Shown here: positions 44,621 to 52,725 of the stretch, piece by piece
Layout: every line of letters starts with the position of its first letter
Numbering within the stretch: the first letter of the stretch is position 1
Origin: Ignavibacteria bacterium
GTDB lineage: Bacteria; Bacteroidota; Ignavibacteria; Tepidaquicellales; Tepidaquicellaceae
Assembly (NCBI GenBank): GCA_036262055.1
Contig: DATAJP010000002.1
Span: 764,177-828,176, forward strand
Direction of reading: 5' to 3'
Length of the DNA stretch: 64,000 nt
The notes under the pieces: model-generated
The model's database searches: none
What the model was told of the DNA's origin: nothing
The model's input: only the letters and a program-made list of their open reading frames with translations
Position numbers and translations under genes: made by a program

Positions 44621-45710
44621 AAATTTTAACTCCCCAGCGTTCGGCTGCGAAGTTGATTATGTTGTTAATCAGCTCTTCATAAGTCCAGCCGTATGCTTTT
44701 CCGCTGCGTGTAAAACCTGTATCGCTGTCAACGTCAGATGCAATGTCAGGATTCGGATTAAGTTCCAACACATAAGGAACACCGTCCTTAACTCTGAAAT
44801 CAACACGAGCATAATCGGAAGCTCCGATTATCTTATAAACTCTTTTTGCTGTATCCTGAATTTTCTTTTCAAGTTCAGGTGAAATATTTTTTGCGGGACA
44901 AACTGCTTTCGTTCCTGCAAACTCAACTGTTTTATACATCCATTTACTGTTGTAGCTGACAATCTTCGGATAATCCGCAGGAAGCTCAACAAAATCAATT
45001 TCCGAAATCGGAAAAACGATTAAATCATTTTCATCATTCTTAACGTTTCCGACAACGCTGACATTTATTTCCCGTCCATCGATAAACTCTTCTATTAATG
45101 CCGGCTGTTTATGCTCAGCTAAGATAAACTCTACTCTTTCTTTAAGCTCTTTATCGTTATATACAACTGATTTGTTTTCAATACCAATGCTGGCATCTTC
45201 ACGTGACGGTTTTACTATTAAAGGATACTTGTCTTTAACTCTTGAGTAGCCGTTTAAAAATAATTTATCGGTATCACCGCAGACAAAATGCGATGAAGTC
45301 GGAATATTATAATAGTTAAGGATTTCTTTTACGCGAGGTTTATTAAGCGCAATGCCCAGAGTCAAAGCGCGAGAACCGGTATAAGGATATTTTAAAATTT
45401 CGAATAAAGCAGCGATGTTCATTTCCTGAGTCGGGTCGCCGTCGAGGGATTCGCATAAATTGAAAATCATATCAGGCGGGTCAGCTTTAAGTTCATCGAT
45501 TAACTTATATATATCAAGCGCAACAGGAACAATTTTGACTTCGTGACCTGATGGTGCAAGAGCTCGCTGTACAGCTTTCATTTCATCAAGCACGCCGTAT
45601 TCGCTCATGTCAATTGATTCCTCGACAGCATCAATATCGGTTACGCCGTCGTCATAGATTTTGCCGGTCGCATACTGCAAAGGGTCGTTGTAGATGATAT
45701 GTATCTTCAT
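44619..45710 (-). CDS. D-Ala-D-Ala-ligase-like ATP-grasp enzyme 2
   Basis: 363 residues. Features are KPSREDASIGIENKSVV (glycine-rich ATP loop), LIEEFIDGREINVSVVGN, ARVDFRVKDGVPYVLELNPNPD (metal-binding Glu and Asn) and the ligase-type DLCESLDGDPTQEMNIAAL, here FNLCESLDGDPTQE. It is therefore a C-N ligase joining a carboxylate to an amine with ATP, probably not the peptidoglycan Ddl because two such copies sit with kamA and a GNAT. Its start is 17 bases downstream of the first ATP-grasp stop, so they are cotranscribed. Confidence 0.88.
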   Translation of the reverse strand: MKIHIIYNDPLQYATGKIYDDGVTDIDAVEESIDMSEYGVLDEMKAVQRALAPSGHEVKIVPVALDIYKLIDELKADPPDMIFNLCESLDGDPTQEMNIAALFEILKYPYTGSRALTLGIALNKPRVKEILNYYNIPTSSHFVCGDTDKLFLNGYSRVKDKYPLIVKPSREDASIGIENKSVVYNDKELKERVEFILAEHKQPALIEEFIDGREINVSVVGNVKNDENDLIVFPISEIDFVELPADYPKIVSYNSKWMYKTVEFAGTKAVCPAKNISPELEKKIQDTAKRVYKIIGASDYARVDFRVKDGVPYVLELNPNPDIASDVDSDTGFTRSGKAYGWTYEELINNIINFAAERWGVKI

Positions 45711-45727
45711 TCCGTTCTTTTAGCTGC

Positions 45728-46813
45728 TTATTTCTTGTAACGCTCGGTTGCGTAATCAAGAACTTTGTTAATCATCGTGTCGTAATCCATTCCTGCAACT
45801 CTCGCAGCTTTCGGAAAGCAGGAATTATCTTCAGGGTTAGGTAAAATACCCGGTAAAGGATTTATCTCTATTATGTTAGGAACACCTTTTGAATCAAGAC
45901 GGACATCCATTCTTGCCCAGTCGCGAAGACGCAATACATTGAACGCATCTCTGCATGTCAATTCAATTGCTCTGTTTGTTTCAGGGTCGATGTGCGCAGG
46001 ACATTTAAAAATGTCGAGCTGGTTTTCTCTCGTATCAAAAAACCACTTTACTTCATAAGAATAAATTTTGTTGAAACCTTCAGGCACTTCATCGAGATTG
46101 ATTTCAACAACGGGAAGAACACGAACGGTTTTTCCGTTGCCGAGCAATGCAACGGTAAATTCTTTTCCTGTTAAATAATCTTCAACGATTGACTGCTGAT
46201 TGTAACAATCCTTTATTCTTAAGATTTCATTTTTAAGTTCATCTATATTATGAACTACACTTGTATTATAAATTCCCTTTGAAGAGCCCTCGTGGAGAGG
46301 CTTTACGAATTGCGGATATGTGATTCCGGCAGGAATTTCGTTTATGTTATCGGTAATGAAGAATTTGGAATTCGGTATATTATAGTAGGAAAGTATTTCT
46401 TTACAGCGTGATTTGTCGTGACAAATGCCAATGCTTACGGGGTCGCTGCCTGTATAGGGAATATCAAGCATTTCAAGCATTGCGGGGATTTGCGACTCGC
46501 GTGATGCTCCGCCAAAACCCTCGGCAACGTTAAAAACAAACTCAGGTCTTATAGCGCGAAGCTTGTCAAATGCTTCTTCATCTGCCTCTATTAATATAAC
46601 ATCGTGACCGTTTTTTTCGAGAGCATTTTTAATTGCTTCGATTGTATCGATGCTGTCCCATTCCGCGTAAGTGTCATCCACTCTCTCGGAATATTTTTCC
46701 AAAATATTTTCGTTGAGATATTTTGACGCAGCGCTGTTTTTGTTTTCAACCTGCTCTAAAGAATTTTCGAGCTCGGTTTCTTTTTTAACGTTGTATGTTA
46801 TTGCTACTTTCAC
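45728..46813 (-). CDS. D-Ala-D-Ala-ligase-like ATP-grasp enzyme 1
   Basis: The frame is open from an ATG at 46837, but the GTG at 46813 is preferred because it gives MKVAITYN, matching the start of the neighbour (MKIHIIYN). The product is about 361 residues with KPLHEGSSKGIYNTSVV, IVEDYLTGKEFTVALLGN, ARMDVRLDSKGVPNIIEINPLPG, again an ATP-grasp ligase of the Ddl superfamily. It is the first gene of the kamA-associated cluster. A long insert (residues about 18-55) that is charged and poorly ordered separates the first strand from the rest. Confidence 0.87.
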   Translation of the reverse strand: MKVAITYNVKKETELENSLEQVENKNSAASKYLNENILEKYSERVDDTYAEWDSIDTIEAIKNALEKNGHDVILIEADEEAFDKLRAIRPEFVFNVAEGFGGASRESQIPAMLEMLDIPYTGSDPVSIGICHDKSRCKEILSYYNIPNSKFFITDNINEIPAGITYPQFVKPLHEGSSKGIYNTSVVHNIDELKNEILRIKDCYNQQSIVEDYLTGKEFTVALLGNGKTVRVLPVVEINLDEVPEGFNKIYSYEVKWFFDTRENQLDIFKCPAHIDPETNRAIELTCRDAFNVLRLRDWARMDVRLDSKGVPNIIEINPLPGILPNPEDNSCFPKAARVAGMDYDTMINKVLDYATERYKK

Positions 46814-47022
46814 TTTATAAAAATTTTTTTGAAGCACGTAACAATTGCTTTATGCAAATATAACATTATAAATATATTTGTCAATAAGTTTCTTGTTTTT
46901 TCAGGTGTTTAGATGAATTTTTTTTTTGAGGCGTTATAAGTTAAGAAAAAATATTTTTATAAAAAAACTTTTTTGAGAAGTAAGAAAAAATATTTTTCGC
47001 AGGTGAGCTTTAATTTTTTGAA

Positions 47023-47736
47023 TTAAAAAATTTCCGTATATGCAATGACAAGACAAACATAAATTATTTTTGAAAGCATAACAGCAAGGAGTGATTTTAA
47101 AATTCCTGAAACAAAATTTTCTTTGAAGAGTAAAGTATAAATAATTATGAAATAAACTACACCGCTCCAGAAGAAAATTTCATCAGTCACTTCAACAAAT
47201 GCGGGTGAATGAAATAACCATTGGACCAAAGTAACTAAAATATTTACAAGGAATAAATTGCCGAATAAAAAACAATTTGCAACCAAATTTTCAGGATAAT
47301 TCAGCTTTCTTTTTCTGAAAAGAAGGAAGGTAAATAAAGAAATAACAGGAATTTCAAGCATGTCAATAATTGACATGTTGCTTAAATAAAGCTTTATGAA
47401 TTTTTCAACCAATGGGTCATCAGGTGCTGCCGGTATCGATGTGAGATGTATTGACTTAATCAGCAAAAAAGAGTTTAAAACGGATATAAAAAACACATAT
47501 CTTAACGGATTATAAAATTCAATGCGTTTCCCTATGAAGTAATTGTTTATGCTTTGGACAGGATGGGTATAGTTTAACTTTATTGAATGGAAAATGCTGC
47601 TTTTGAATTTATAAAAGACATCAAAGAAGTCTTTTATTATAAGCTTAAAATCATAACGGTGCGTATCTGCGGATTGTCCGCAATTGGCGCAGTATTTTCC
47701 CGTTAGTTCTTGTCCACAATTTATGCAGTTTGCCAT
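47023..47736 (-). CDS. DUF3667 zinc-ribbon membrane protein
   Basis: 237 residues. The N-terminal zinc ribbon has C4, C7, C16 and C19 (CINCGQELTGKYCANCGQ), followed by FKSSIFHSIKLNYTHPVQSINNYFIGKRIEFYNPLRYVFF, the DUF3667 signature, and about five membrane helices. The function is unknown; it is widespread in Bacteroidota. A short R3-like or CAAACGTGAGAC-type repeat lies just upstream of its start (47752-47770). Confidence 0.85.
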   Translation of the reverse strand: MANCINCGQELTGKYCANCGQSADTHRYDFKLIIKDFFDVFYKFKSSIFHSIKLNYTHPVQSINNYFIGKRIEFYNPLRYVFFISVLNSFLLIKSIHLTSIPAAPDDPLVEKFIKLYLSNMSIIDMLEIPVISLFTFLLFRKRKLNYPENLVANCFLFGNLFLVNILVTLVQWLFHSPAFVEVTDEIFFWSGVVYFIIIYTLLFKENFVSGILKSLLAVMLSKIIYVCLVIAYTEIF

Positions 47737-47890
47737 TATTAATTATCAAAGGTGAAACGTCAAACGTGAGACAAAGTAATTATTTTAAAATTATAGAGAA
47801 GTGAAAAAAGAATAGTTAATTGGGAAAGCTCAAAATAAAATATTGGTTAAGAATAAAAAATTTAATTATTCATTATTAATTATTCGTTAC

Positions 47891-48346
47891 TCATTTATTT
47901 TCGTTTATTTCAGAATGTTTTATTTGTCCGCCGAGGTGAGCTGTCTGCACCATGATTCCAAGAACTCCAAGCATAAGCAGCATGTATATTAATCCGATAA
48001 TCCAGCGTTTTGATTCCGCACCTCTGAATAAAAATAATCCCACAATTGCCAGACCTCCCAGAACTTCCATTGCAATGAAAGCAAACTCCGCTGCTTCTTC
48101 ATGTTCTTCAATCATTTCTTCATTAACGCCTTCCTGTCCTTCGATTAGTTGTTCCGCTTTTTCTCCCGAAGTATATGTCAATATAGTAATCAGCGCAATA
48201 ATTACGGTAAGAACCATTGAAAGCCGTATAATCTCATTATTCTTTCGAAATACACCGTAAAGTAAAACAAGAAAAATTATAATGAGTCCTATTACAGGAA
48301 AGTGATTGGTAAGTAAATGAAGATGGGCTGAATTAGGCATAAACAA
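47891..48346 (-). CDS. Small membrane protein (DUF2231-like) next to Rieske gene
   Basis: 151 residues with four membrane helices. Conserved-looking His residues stand at the membrane edges: LHLLTNHFPVIGLI near the start and AHLGGQIKHSE at the end, candidates for heme ligands as proposed for DUF2231-type proteins. The HFPVIG motif is the basis for the comparison. It lies downstream of a Tat-exported Rieske protein on the same strand, so an electron-transfer role is plausible. A conserved acidic loop (EGQEGVNEEMIEEHEEAAE) faces one side of the membrane. Confidence 0.7.
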   Translation of the reverse strand: MFMPNSAHLHLLTNHFPVIGLIIIFLVLLYGVFRKNNEIIRLSMVLTVIIALITILTYTSGEKAEQLIEGQEGVNEEMIEEHEEAAEFAFIAMEVLGGLAIVGLFLFRGAESKRWIIGLIYMLLMLGVLGIMVQTAHLGGQIKHSEINENK

Positions 48347-48367
48347 GATTTTATTTTGAGAAAAACG

Positions 48368-48417
48368 GGTAGGACAGATATTTTGTCTGTCCGACAGGCA
48401 GGAATGCCTGTCGTATC
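48368..48417 (+). repeat. R1 double-hairpin repeat, copy 3
   Basis: GACAGATATTTTGTCTGTC hairpin followed by GACAGGCAGGAATGCCTGTC, ending TCGTATC. It is located in the 81-bp gap between the DUF2231-like and Rieske genes. Confidence 0.85.
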
Positions 48418-48427
48418 AATTTTTAAA

Positions 48428-48907
48428 TTACATATTTATTGTCAGCGTATTTGTTGCTGAATCAAAAGTCGTTTTGTAACTTTTCAAACTTTTTGTTGCA
48501 GGACCTTCAAGAACTTTTCCGGTCTTATCAAATCTTGAACCATGGCATTCGCATTGAAACTCCGTTCCGTTAAATGCAGTCGCGCACTTTTTATGAGTGC
48601 AAGTTGTATTTATTGCTCTGAACGAACTTCCGCCTGTTCTGAAAACAATTACTTTGTTTGTTACCATTGCATAGCCACCCGTGCTCCCAAGCTCTGGATA
48701 ATCAGAAATGTTAATAACTTTTGCCATTCCGGTAGTTTCTGCTTCCTGAACGTTTGCAAAAAGCTTATCGAAATTTAAACCGGTAACTGCAATACCTCCG
48801 ATGATTAAACCTTTCGCTGATGTTTTCAGAAAATCCCTGCGGCTGCAGTTGCTTTGTATATTATCTGTTAAACTGTTATTTATCTTTTTTAATTTATCCT
48901 GTTCCAT
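48428..48907 (-). CDS. Tat-exported Rieske 2Fe-2S protein
   Basis: 159 residues. A twin-arginine signal (SRRDFLKTS, R23-R24) and hydrophobic stretch lead into a Rieske domain with ligands C103 and H105 in CTHKKC and C119 and H122 in CECHGS; C108 and C121 should form the stabilising disulfide. This set indicates a high-potential Rieske of the bc1/b6f or oxidase type rather than a soluble dioxygenase ferredoxin. It is located on the outer face of the inner membrane. The only partner visible is the small membrane protein downstream. Confidence 0.92.
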   Translation of the reverse strand: MEQDKLKKINNSLTDNIQSNCSRRDFLKTSAKGLIIGGIAVTGLNFDKLFANVQEAETTGMAKVINISDYPELGSTGGYAMVTNKVIVFRTGGSSFRAINTTCTHKKCATAFNGTEFQCECHGSRFDKTGKVLEGPATKSLKSYKTTFDSATNTLTINM

Positions 48908-49107
48908 TATTTCAGATTTTTTGATTAAATTAGAATATTATATTTTATAATGCAAGAATAAAAATTTGTCGTAGTTCAACCTACCACACTTTTTATAACT
49001 TTTAATTATTTATTATAGTTTCCGACATACCAAATTTAGATATATAATATTAAATATTAGTTTAATAGTATTTCAGGCATAAATTTTGCAAGTAAATAAA
49101 CGGACAA

Positions 49108-49962
49108 ATGGACGAATTTTTAGAGACCAATAAGAAATATTGGAATGAAAGTGTTGAAATACACAAAAAATCAACACTTTATAATGTAGAAGCCTTTAAA
49201 AAAGGTAAAAATAAACTTAATTCAATAGAATTAAGTGAAATTGGAGACATTTCAGGAAAATCACTTTTGCATCTTCAATGTCATTTCGGAATGGATACAC
49301 TTGCTCTGGCAAGACTCGGAGCAAATGCAACCGGAATAGATTTTTCTGAAGTTGCTATCAAAGAAGCAAAAAATTTATCAAAGGAATTGAATATTTCAGC
49401 TAAGTTTATCCACACCGATATAAATTCATTGATTGATAATTTAGACAATTCTCAGTATAAATCCGGTGAGCTTTTAAAACTGCGTGAGGAAAAATTCGAT
49501 ATAGTTTTCACTTCTTCAGGAGTATTAGGATGGCTGCCTGACATAAATAAATGGGCTGAGGTTATAAATCATTATTTGAAACCAGGCGGATTCTTTTATA
49601 TAGCAGAAATTCATCCGGCATCACAATTATATGAATATTCAAAAGAAACAAATCAGTTGATTTTAAAGTATCCATATTTTTATTCTGATAATCCTTTAGA
49701 ATTTAATGACTGCGGAGATTATGCAGACAGAAATGCCAAATTAAATAACAGCAGAACATTTGAATGGGTACATAATATTTCGGAAGTTATAATGGCGTTA
49801 TTGAATCAAGGATTAAATCTAGAATTTTTTCATGAGTTTCCATTCACTTGTTACCAGCAATACCCGAATATGAAAGAAGATGAAGAAGGACATTTTCGCT
49901 TCACCGACAAAAACATAAGCTTGCCGCTTATGTTTTCTTTGAAAGCAAGAAAACCGGCTTAA
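49108..49962 (+). CDS. Class I SAM-dependent methyltransferase
   Basis: 284 residues. Motif I reads LLHLQCHFGMDTLALARLGA, followed by ATGIDFSEVAIKEAKNLS and a FDIVFTSSGVLGWLPD segment, typical of the Methyltransf_11/25 group. The C-terminal PGGFFYIAEIHPASQL and closing LMFSLKARK complete the domain. It is a single-gene unit, and nothing nearby points to a substrate. Confidence 0.88.
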   Translation: MDEFLETNKKYWNESVEIHKKSTLYNVEAFKKGKNKLNSIELSEIGDISGKSLLHLQCHFGMDTLALARLGANATGIDFSEVAIKEAKNLSKELNISAKFIHTDINSLIDNLDNSQYKSGELLKLREEKFDIVFTSSGVLGWLPDINKWAEVINHYLKPGGFFYIAEIHPASQLYEYSKETNQLILKYPYFYSDNPLEFNDCGDYADRNAKLNNSRTFEWVHNISEVIMALLNQGLNLEFFHEFPFTCYQQYPNMKEDEEGHFRFTDKNISLPLMFSLKARKPA

Positions 49963-50028
49963 ATAAAAAATACATTTATGAATTTAATGTGAAGACAATA
50001 CTGATTAAATTGAACAAAAAATAAAATA

Positions 50029-50382
50029 ATGACCATACAAGGAAAAATACACGAGATTTACCCGTCAAAACAAATAAAAGATAATTTCAAAAAGAGAGAT
50101 TTTGTAGTTGAGTATTCAGAGAATACTCAATATCCGCAACATTTAAAGTTTGAGCTTATACAGGACAACTGTGATTTGCTCGATAGTTTTAAGGTAGGCG
50201 ATGAAGTTGAAATTAATTTCAATTTACGGGGACGCGCCTGGACAAACAAACAGGGAGAAACAACTTATTTCAATTCATTTGTTGCATGGAAAATTGAACC
50301 GTCTTCAGGCGCGGGTCAAAGCCAGAGCAGCAAATCAGAAAATTCAAATCAGGAGTTCTCACCGGATGACCTACCGTTCTAA
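50029..50382 (+). CDS. DUF3127 protein (OB-fold-like)
   Basis: 117 residues: a compact beta-barrel domain (GKIHEIYPSKQIKDNFKKRDFVVEY, LKFELIQDNCDLLDSF, VGDEVEINFNLRGRAWTNK) followed by a Ser-rich tail ending SPDDLPF. The tail resembles the acidic DDLPF tips of single-stranded DNA-binding proteins, and the family is suspected to be SSB-like. The last 17 bases overlap the start of the glycoside hydrolase gene. Confidence 0.87.
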   Translation: MTIQGKIHEIYPSKQIKDNFKKRDFVVEYSENTQYPQHLKFELIQDNCDLLDSFKVGDEVEINFNLRGRAWTNKQGETTYFNSFVAWKIEPSSGAGQSQSSKSENSNQEFSPDDLPF

Positions 50383-51445
50383 AATTTCAACATTAATTTT
50401 AAGTTTTTTTTGTATGTGTATATTATTTTTATACACTGGTTTTGTTTTTTCACAACATAAAAAAGTCCTGCCTCCCGAGTACGGCATTTATCATTCAGCA
50501 TTTCCTGAAATGGGACCAACCGAAGACGTTGTTACTCTCGAAAAAATAAAATCATTCGAAGAAATGACGGGGAAAAATCTTGTCTGGGTTTATTTCTCAA
50601 ACAACTGGTTCAAAGGAATCAGGTTTCCAAAAGAAGACTGCGAAACTATCATGCAGGCTGGAAGAATTCCATATATAAGAATGATGCCGCGCAGTGATTT
50701 TTATGATGGAGTGGAAGATCCGGTTTATTCACTTCAAAAGATTCTGAGCGGAAGTCTTGATGAACAATTAATCCGATGGGCAAAAGATGCAAAAGAATTT
50801 GGTCAACCGATAATGGTTGAGTTCGGAACGGAAGTCAACGGTAACTGGTTTTCATGGAGCGGCGCGCTTAATGGCGGCGGAAGCAATGACTTATATGGTA
50901 ATCCTGCGTATCCTGACGGACCCGAACTTTTCAAGGATACTTATAAATACATAATAGATTTATTCCGTGAGTATGAAGTTGATAATATCACGTGGACATT
51001 TCACGTCAATGCGGGCTCTGCACCGGATGAACCATGGAATAATTTTAATGCATACTATCCCGGCGATGATTATATAGACTGGATTGGTCTCAGCATTTAT
51101 GGAACGCAGGTTCACAATAATCCTCCCTCAAAATTTGTCGATGTGCTGCGTGATAGTTATTTCAAGCTCAGCATGATTTCAATTACAAAGCCGATTGCGA
51201 TTTTTGAATTTGGGACAATCGAAGACGCATCATACAAAAAATCTGAATGGTTTAAAGATGTTTTTACTACTTTAAAATCAGGCGAATTTCCCCGCATTAA
51301 GGCAATCAGCTACTGGCATTCAAAATGGGAAGATGAAAATGGAAAAGTTTACAACATGAAAATAGATTCTTCTCCTGAAGCATTGAAAGCTTACAAAGAA
51401 TTCATTTCAAACAGATTATTCATTTCAACACCGAGACTGAAATAA
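50366..51445 (+). CDS. Secreted glycoside hydrolase, GH26-like
   Basis: The frame is open from 50201, but the ATG at 50366 begins a signal sequence (STLILSFFCMCILFLYTGFVFSQ) and keeps the overlap with the upstream gene to 17 bases. The 359-residue product has the GH26 (beta-mannanase) layout: an acid/base candidate E156 in FGTEVNGNWFSWSG and a nucleophile candidate E281 in IAIFEFGTIED, with WIGLSIYG between. It would hydrolyse a beta-linked glycan outside the cytoplasm. The substrate is not certain. Confidence 0.82.
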   Translation: MTYRSKISTLILSFFCMCILFLYTGFVFSQHKKVLPPEYGIYHSAFPEMGPTEDVVTLEKIKSFEEMTGKNLVWVYFSNNWFKGIRFPKEDCETIMQAGRIPYIRMMPRSDFYDGVEDPVYSLQKILSGSLDEQLIRWAKDAKEFGQPIMVEFGTEVNGNWFSWSGALNGGGSNDLYGNPAYPDGPELFKDTYKYIIDLFREYEVDNITWTFHVNAGSAPDEPWNNFNAYYPGDDYIDWIGLSIYGTQVHNNPPSKFVDVLRDSYFKLSMISITKPIAIFEFGTIEDASYKKSEWFKDVFTTLKSGEFPRIKAISYWHSKWEDENGKVYNMKIDSSPEALKAYKEFISNRLFISTPRLK

Positions 51446-51469
51446 GTTTTGCTGTCCATGAAATTCACA

Positions 51470-51503
51470 AAGCACAAAACAATCAAATTTGTTTGTGCTT
51501 TTT
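51470..51503 (+). terminator. Likely terminator after GH26-like gene
   Basis: AAGCACAAA (51470-51478) pairs with TTTGTGCTT (51492-51500), followed by T residues. The wider context (CACAAAGCACAAA..) is repeat-like. Confidence 0.65.
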
Positions 51504-51596
51504 GTGTTTTTAGTGTGATTTGTGCTTAATTTTTTATTATTTATATGAAAATTTATTTCGTTATTTTATAAGATTAATCATCTAAATTTTACAAAA

Positions 51597-52163
51597 ATGG
51601 ATAAAGAAAAAGCAGAAAAAGAGCTTATGGGGATTTATCAGGACCTTGAGAAGCTCCGAAAGAAAGCTATTGAGATAAATAGCGAACTTGCAAAAATGGA
51701 TGTCGAACAGGATTATGTATTTCATACTCCTGACGGAAAAGAAGTAAAGCTTTCTGAAATGTTCGGTGACCAGAAATATTTATACACTGTTCATAACATG
51801 GGCAAGGGATGTTCATACTGCACAATGTGGGCGGATGGATTTAATGACACATATAAAGACATTGCAAAGAAGGGCGCATTTGTTTTGGTATCGCCTGACT
51901 CACCTCAGACACATAAAGACTTCAAAGAATCACGCGGTTGGAAATTTAATTCAGTTTCAAGCCAGGGAAATACTTTTACAAAAGATGTGGGATATTATGT
52001 TGATGGTCAGGGTTACTGGCCTGGAGTTTCTGTTTTTGAAAAATCCGATGACGGAAAAATAAAAAGAATAGCAAAAGATATTTTCGGACCGGGAGATTTT
52101 TATTGCAACGTCTGGCATTTTTATGATTTGCTCCCGACAGAAGACATAACAATGAACTCATAA
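51597..52163 (+). CDS. DUF899 thioredoxin-fold protein
   Basis: 188 residues. A helical start (MDKEKAEKELMGIYQDLEKL) is followed by a thioredoxin-like domain with the CxxC pair C72/C75 in GKGCSYCTMWADGF, and LVSPDSPQTHKDFKESRGWKF. The end, FGPGDFYCNVWHFYDLLP, is typical of DUF899. Redox function is suggested by fold but not proved. The next gene (DinB-like) starts directly after its stop, so the two are coupled. Confidence 0.87.
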   Translation: MDKEKAEKELMGIYQDLEKLRKKAIEINSELAKMDVEQDYVFHTPDGKEVKLSEMFGDQKYLYTVHNMGKGCSYCTMWADGFNDTYKDIAKKGAFVLVSPDSPQTHKDFKESRGWKFNSVSSQGNTFTKDVGYYVDGQGYWPGVSVFEKSDDGKIKRIAKDIFGPGDFYCNVWHFYDLLPTEDITMNS

Positions 52164-52679
52164 TTGGAAAATCCTAAATCTAATTTTGCATATAACCAGT
52201 GGAAAATGCTGGTTAATGATTGGATAAACTTAACCATAGCAAGAATCCCTGAAGAAGCTTTTAATCTTGAAGTATCTCCGGGAAAAAATAACGGTGTGTA
52301 TATTCTCGGACATCTTGTTGTAAGCGATGATGATTTTTCTGTTTATATGGGTAAAGGAGATTTTCTTTTCCCTGAATACCGAGATTTGTTTGCGAACGGA
52401 ACAAAATGTTTGTCTCCTGAAAATTATCCGTCTGTAAAAGAAATTCTTGAAAAGTGGAAAGCTGTTTGCGACAAGAATGAAAAAATTTATCAAGAACTAA
52501 AAGACATTGAATTTGATGAGCTTCATGCTTTGTGTGAAGACCCCGAGAATGATTGGTTCAAAACCAAAGAACGGATTATCCAGGCGTGGCAGCTGCATCA
52601 GGCATATCACGCAGGACAGCTCGGAATAATTGAATCAATTGCAAAATCAAATATAAAATTAAAGGAACAAAAGAAGTAA
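52164..52679 (+). CDS. DinB-family protein
   Basis: 171 residues, a four-helix DinB bundle with LGHLVVSDDDFSVYMG near the start and IIQAWQLHQAYHAGQLGII at the end, giving the three His positions of the metal site. The start codon is a TTG at 52164 placed immediately after the TAA of the DUF899 gene; an ATG at 52206 is possible but would cut into the first helix. Probably a thiol- or metal-dependent enzyme of unknown substrate. Confidence 0.82.
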   Translation: MENPKSNFAYNQWKMLVNDWINLTIARIPEEAFNLEVSPGKNNGVYILGHLVVSDDDFSVYMGKGDFLFPEYRDLFANGTKCLSPENYPSVKEILEKWKAVCDKNEKIYQELKDIEFDELHALCEDPENDWFKTKERIIQAWQLHQAYHAGQLGIIESIAKSNIKLKEQKK

Positions 52680-52725
52680 TATTTTCCTTTAAATTATAGA
52701 ATTAAAAGTTAATTAATAAATATTA

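Noticed and set aside
46943-46996. Direct repeat TAAGAAAAAATATTTTT twice upstream of the ATP-grasp cluster
   Set aside because: Low-complexity A/T sequence in a 209-bp gap; it is too simple to separate from chance.
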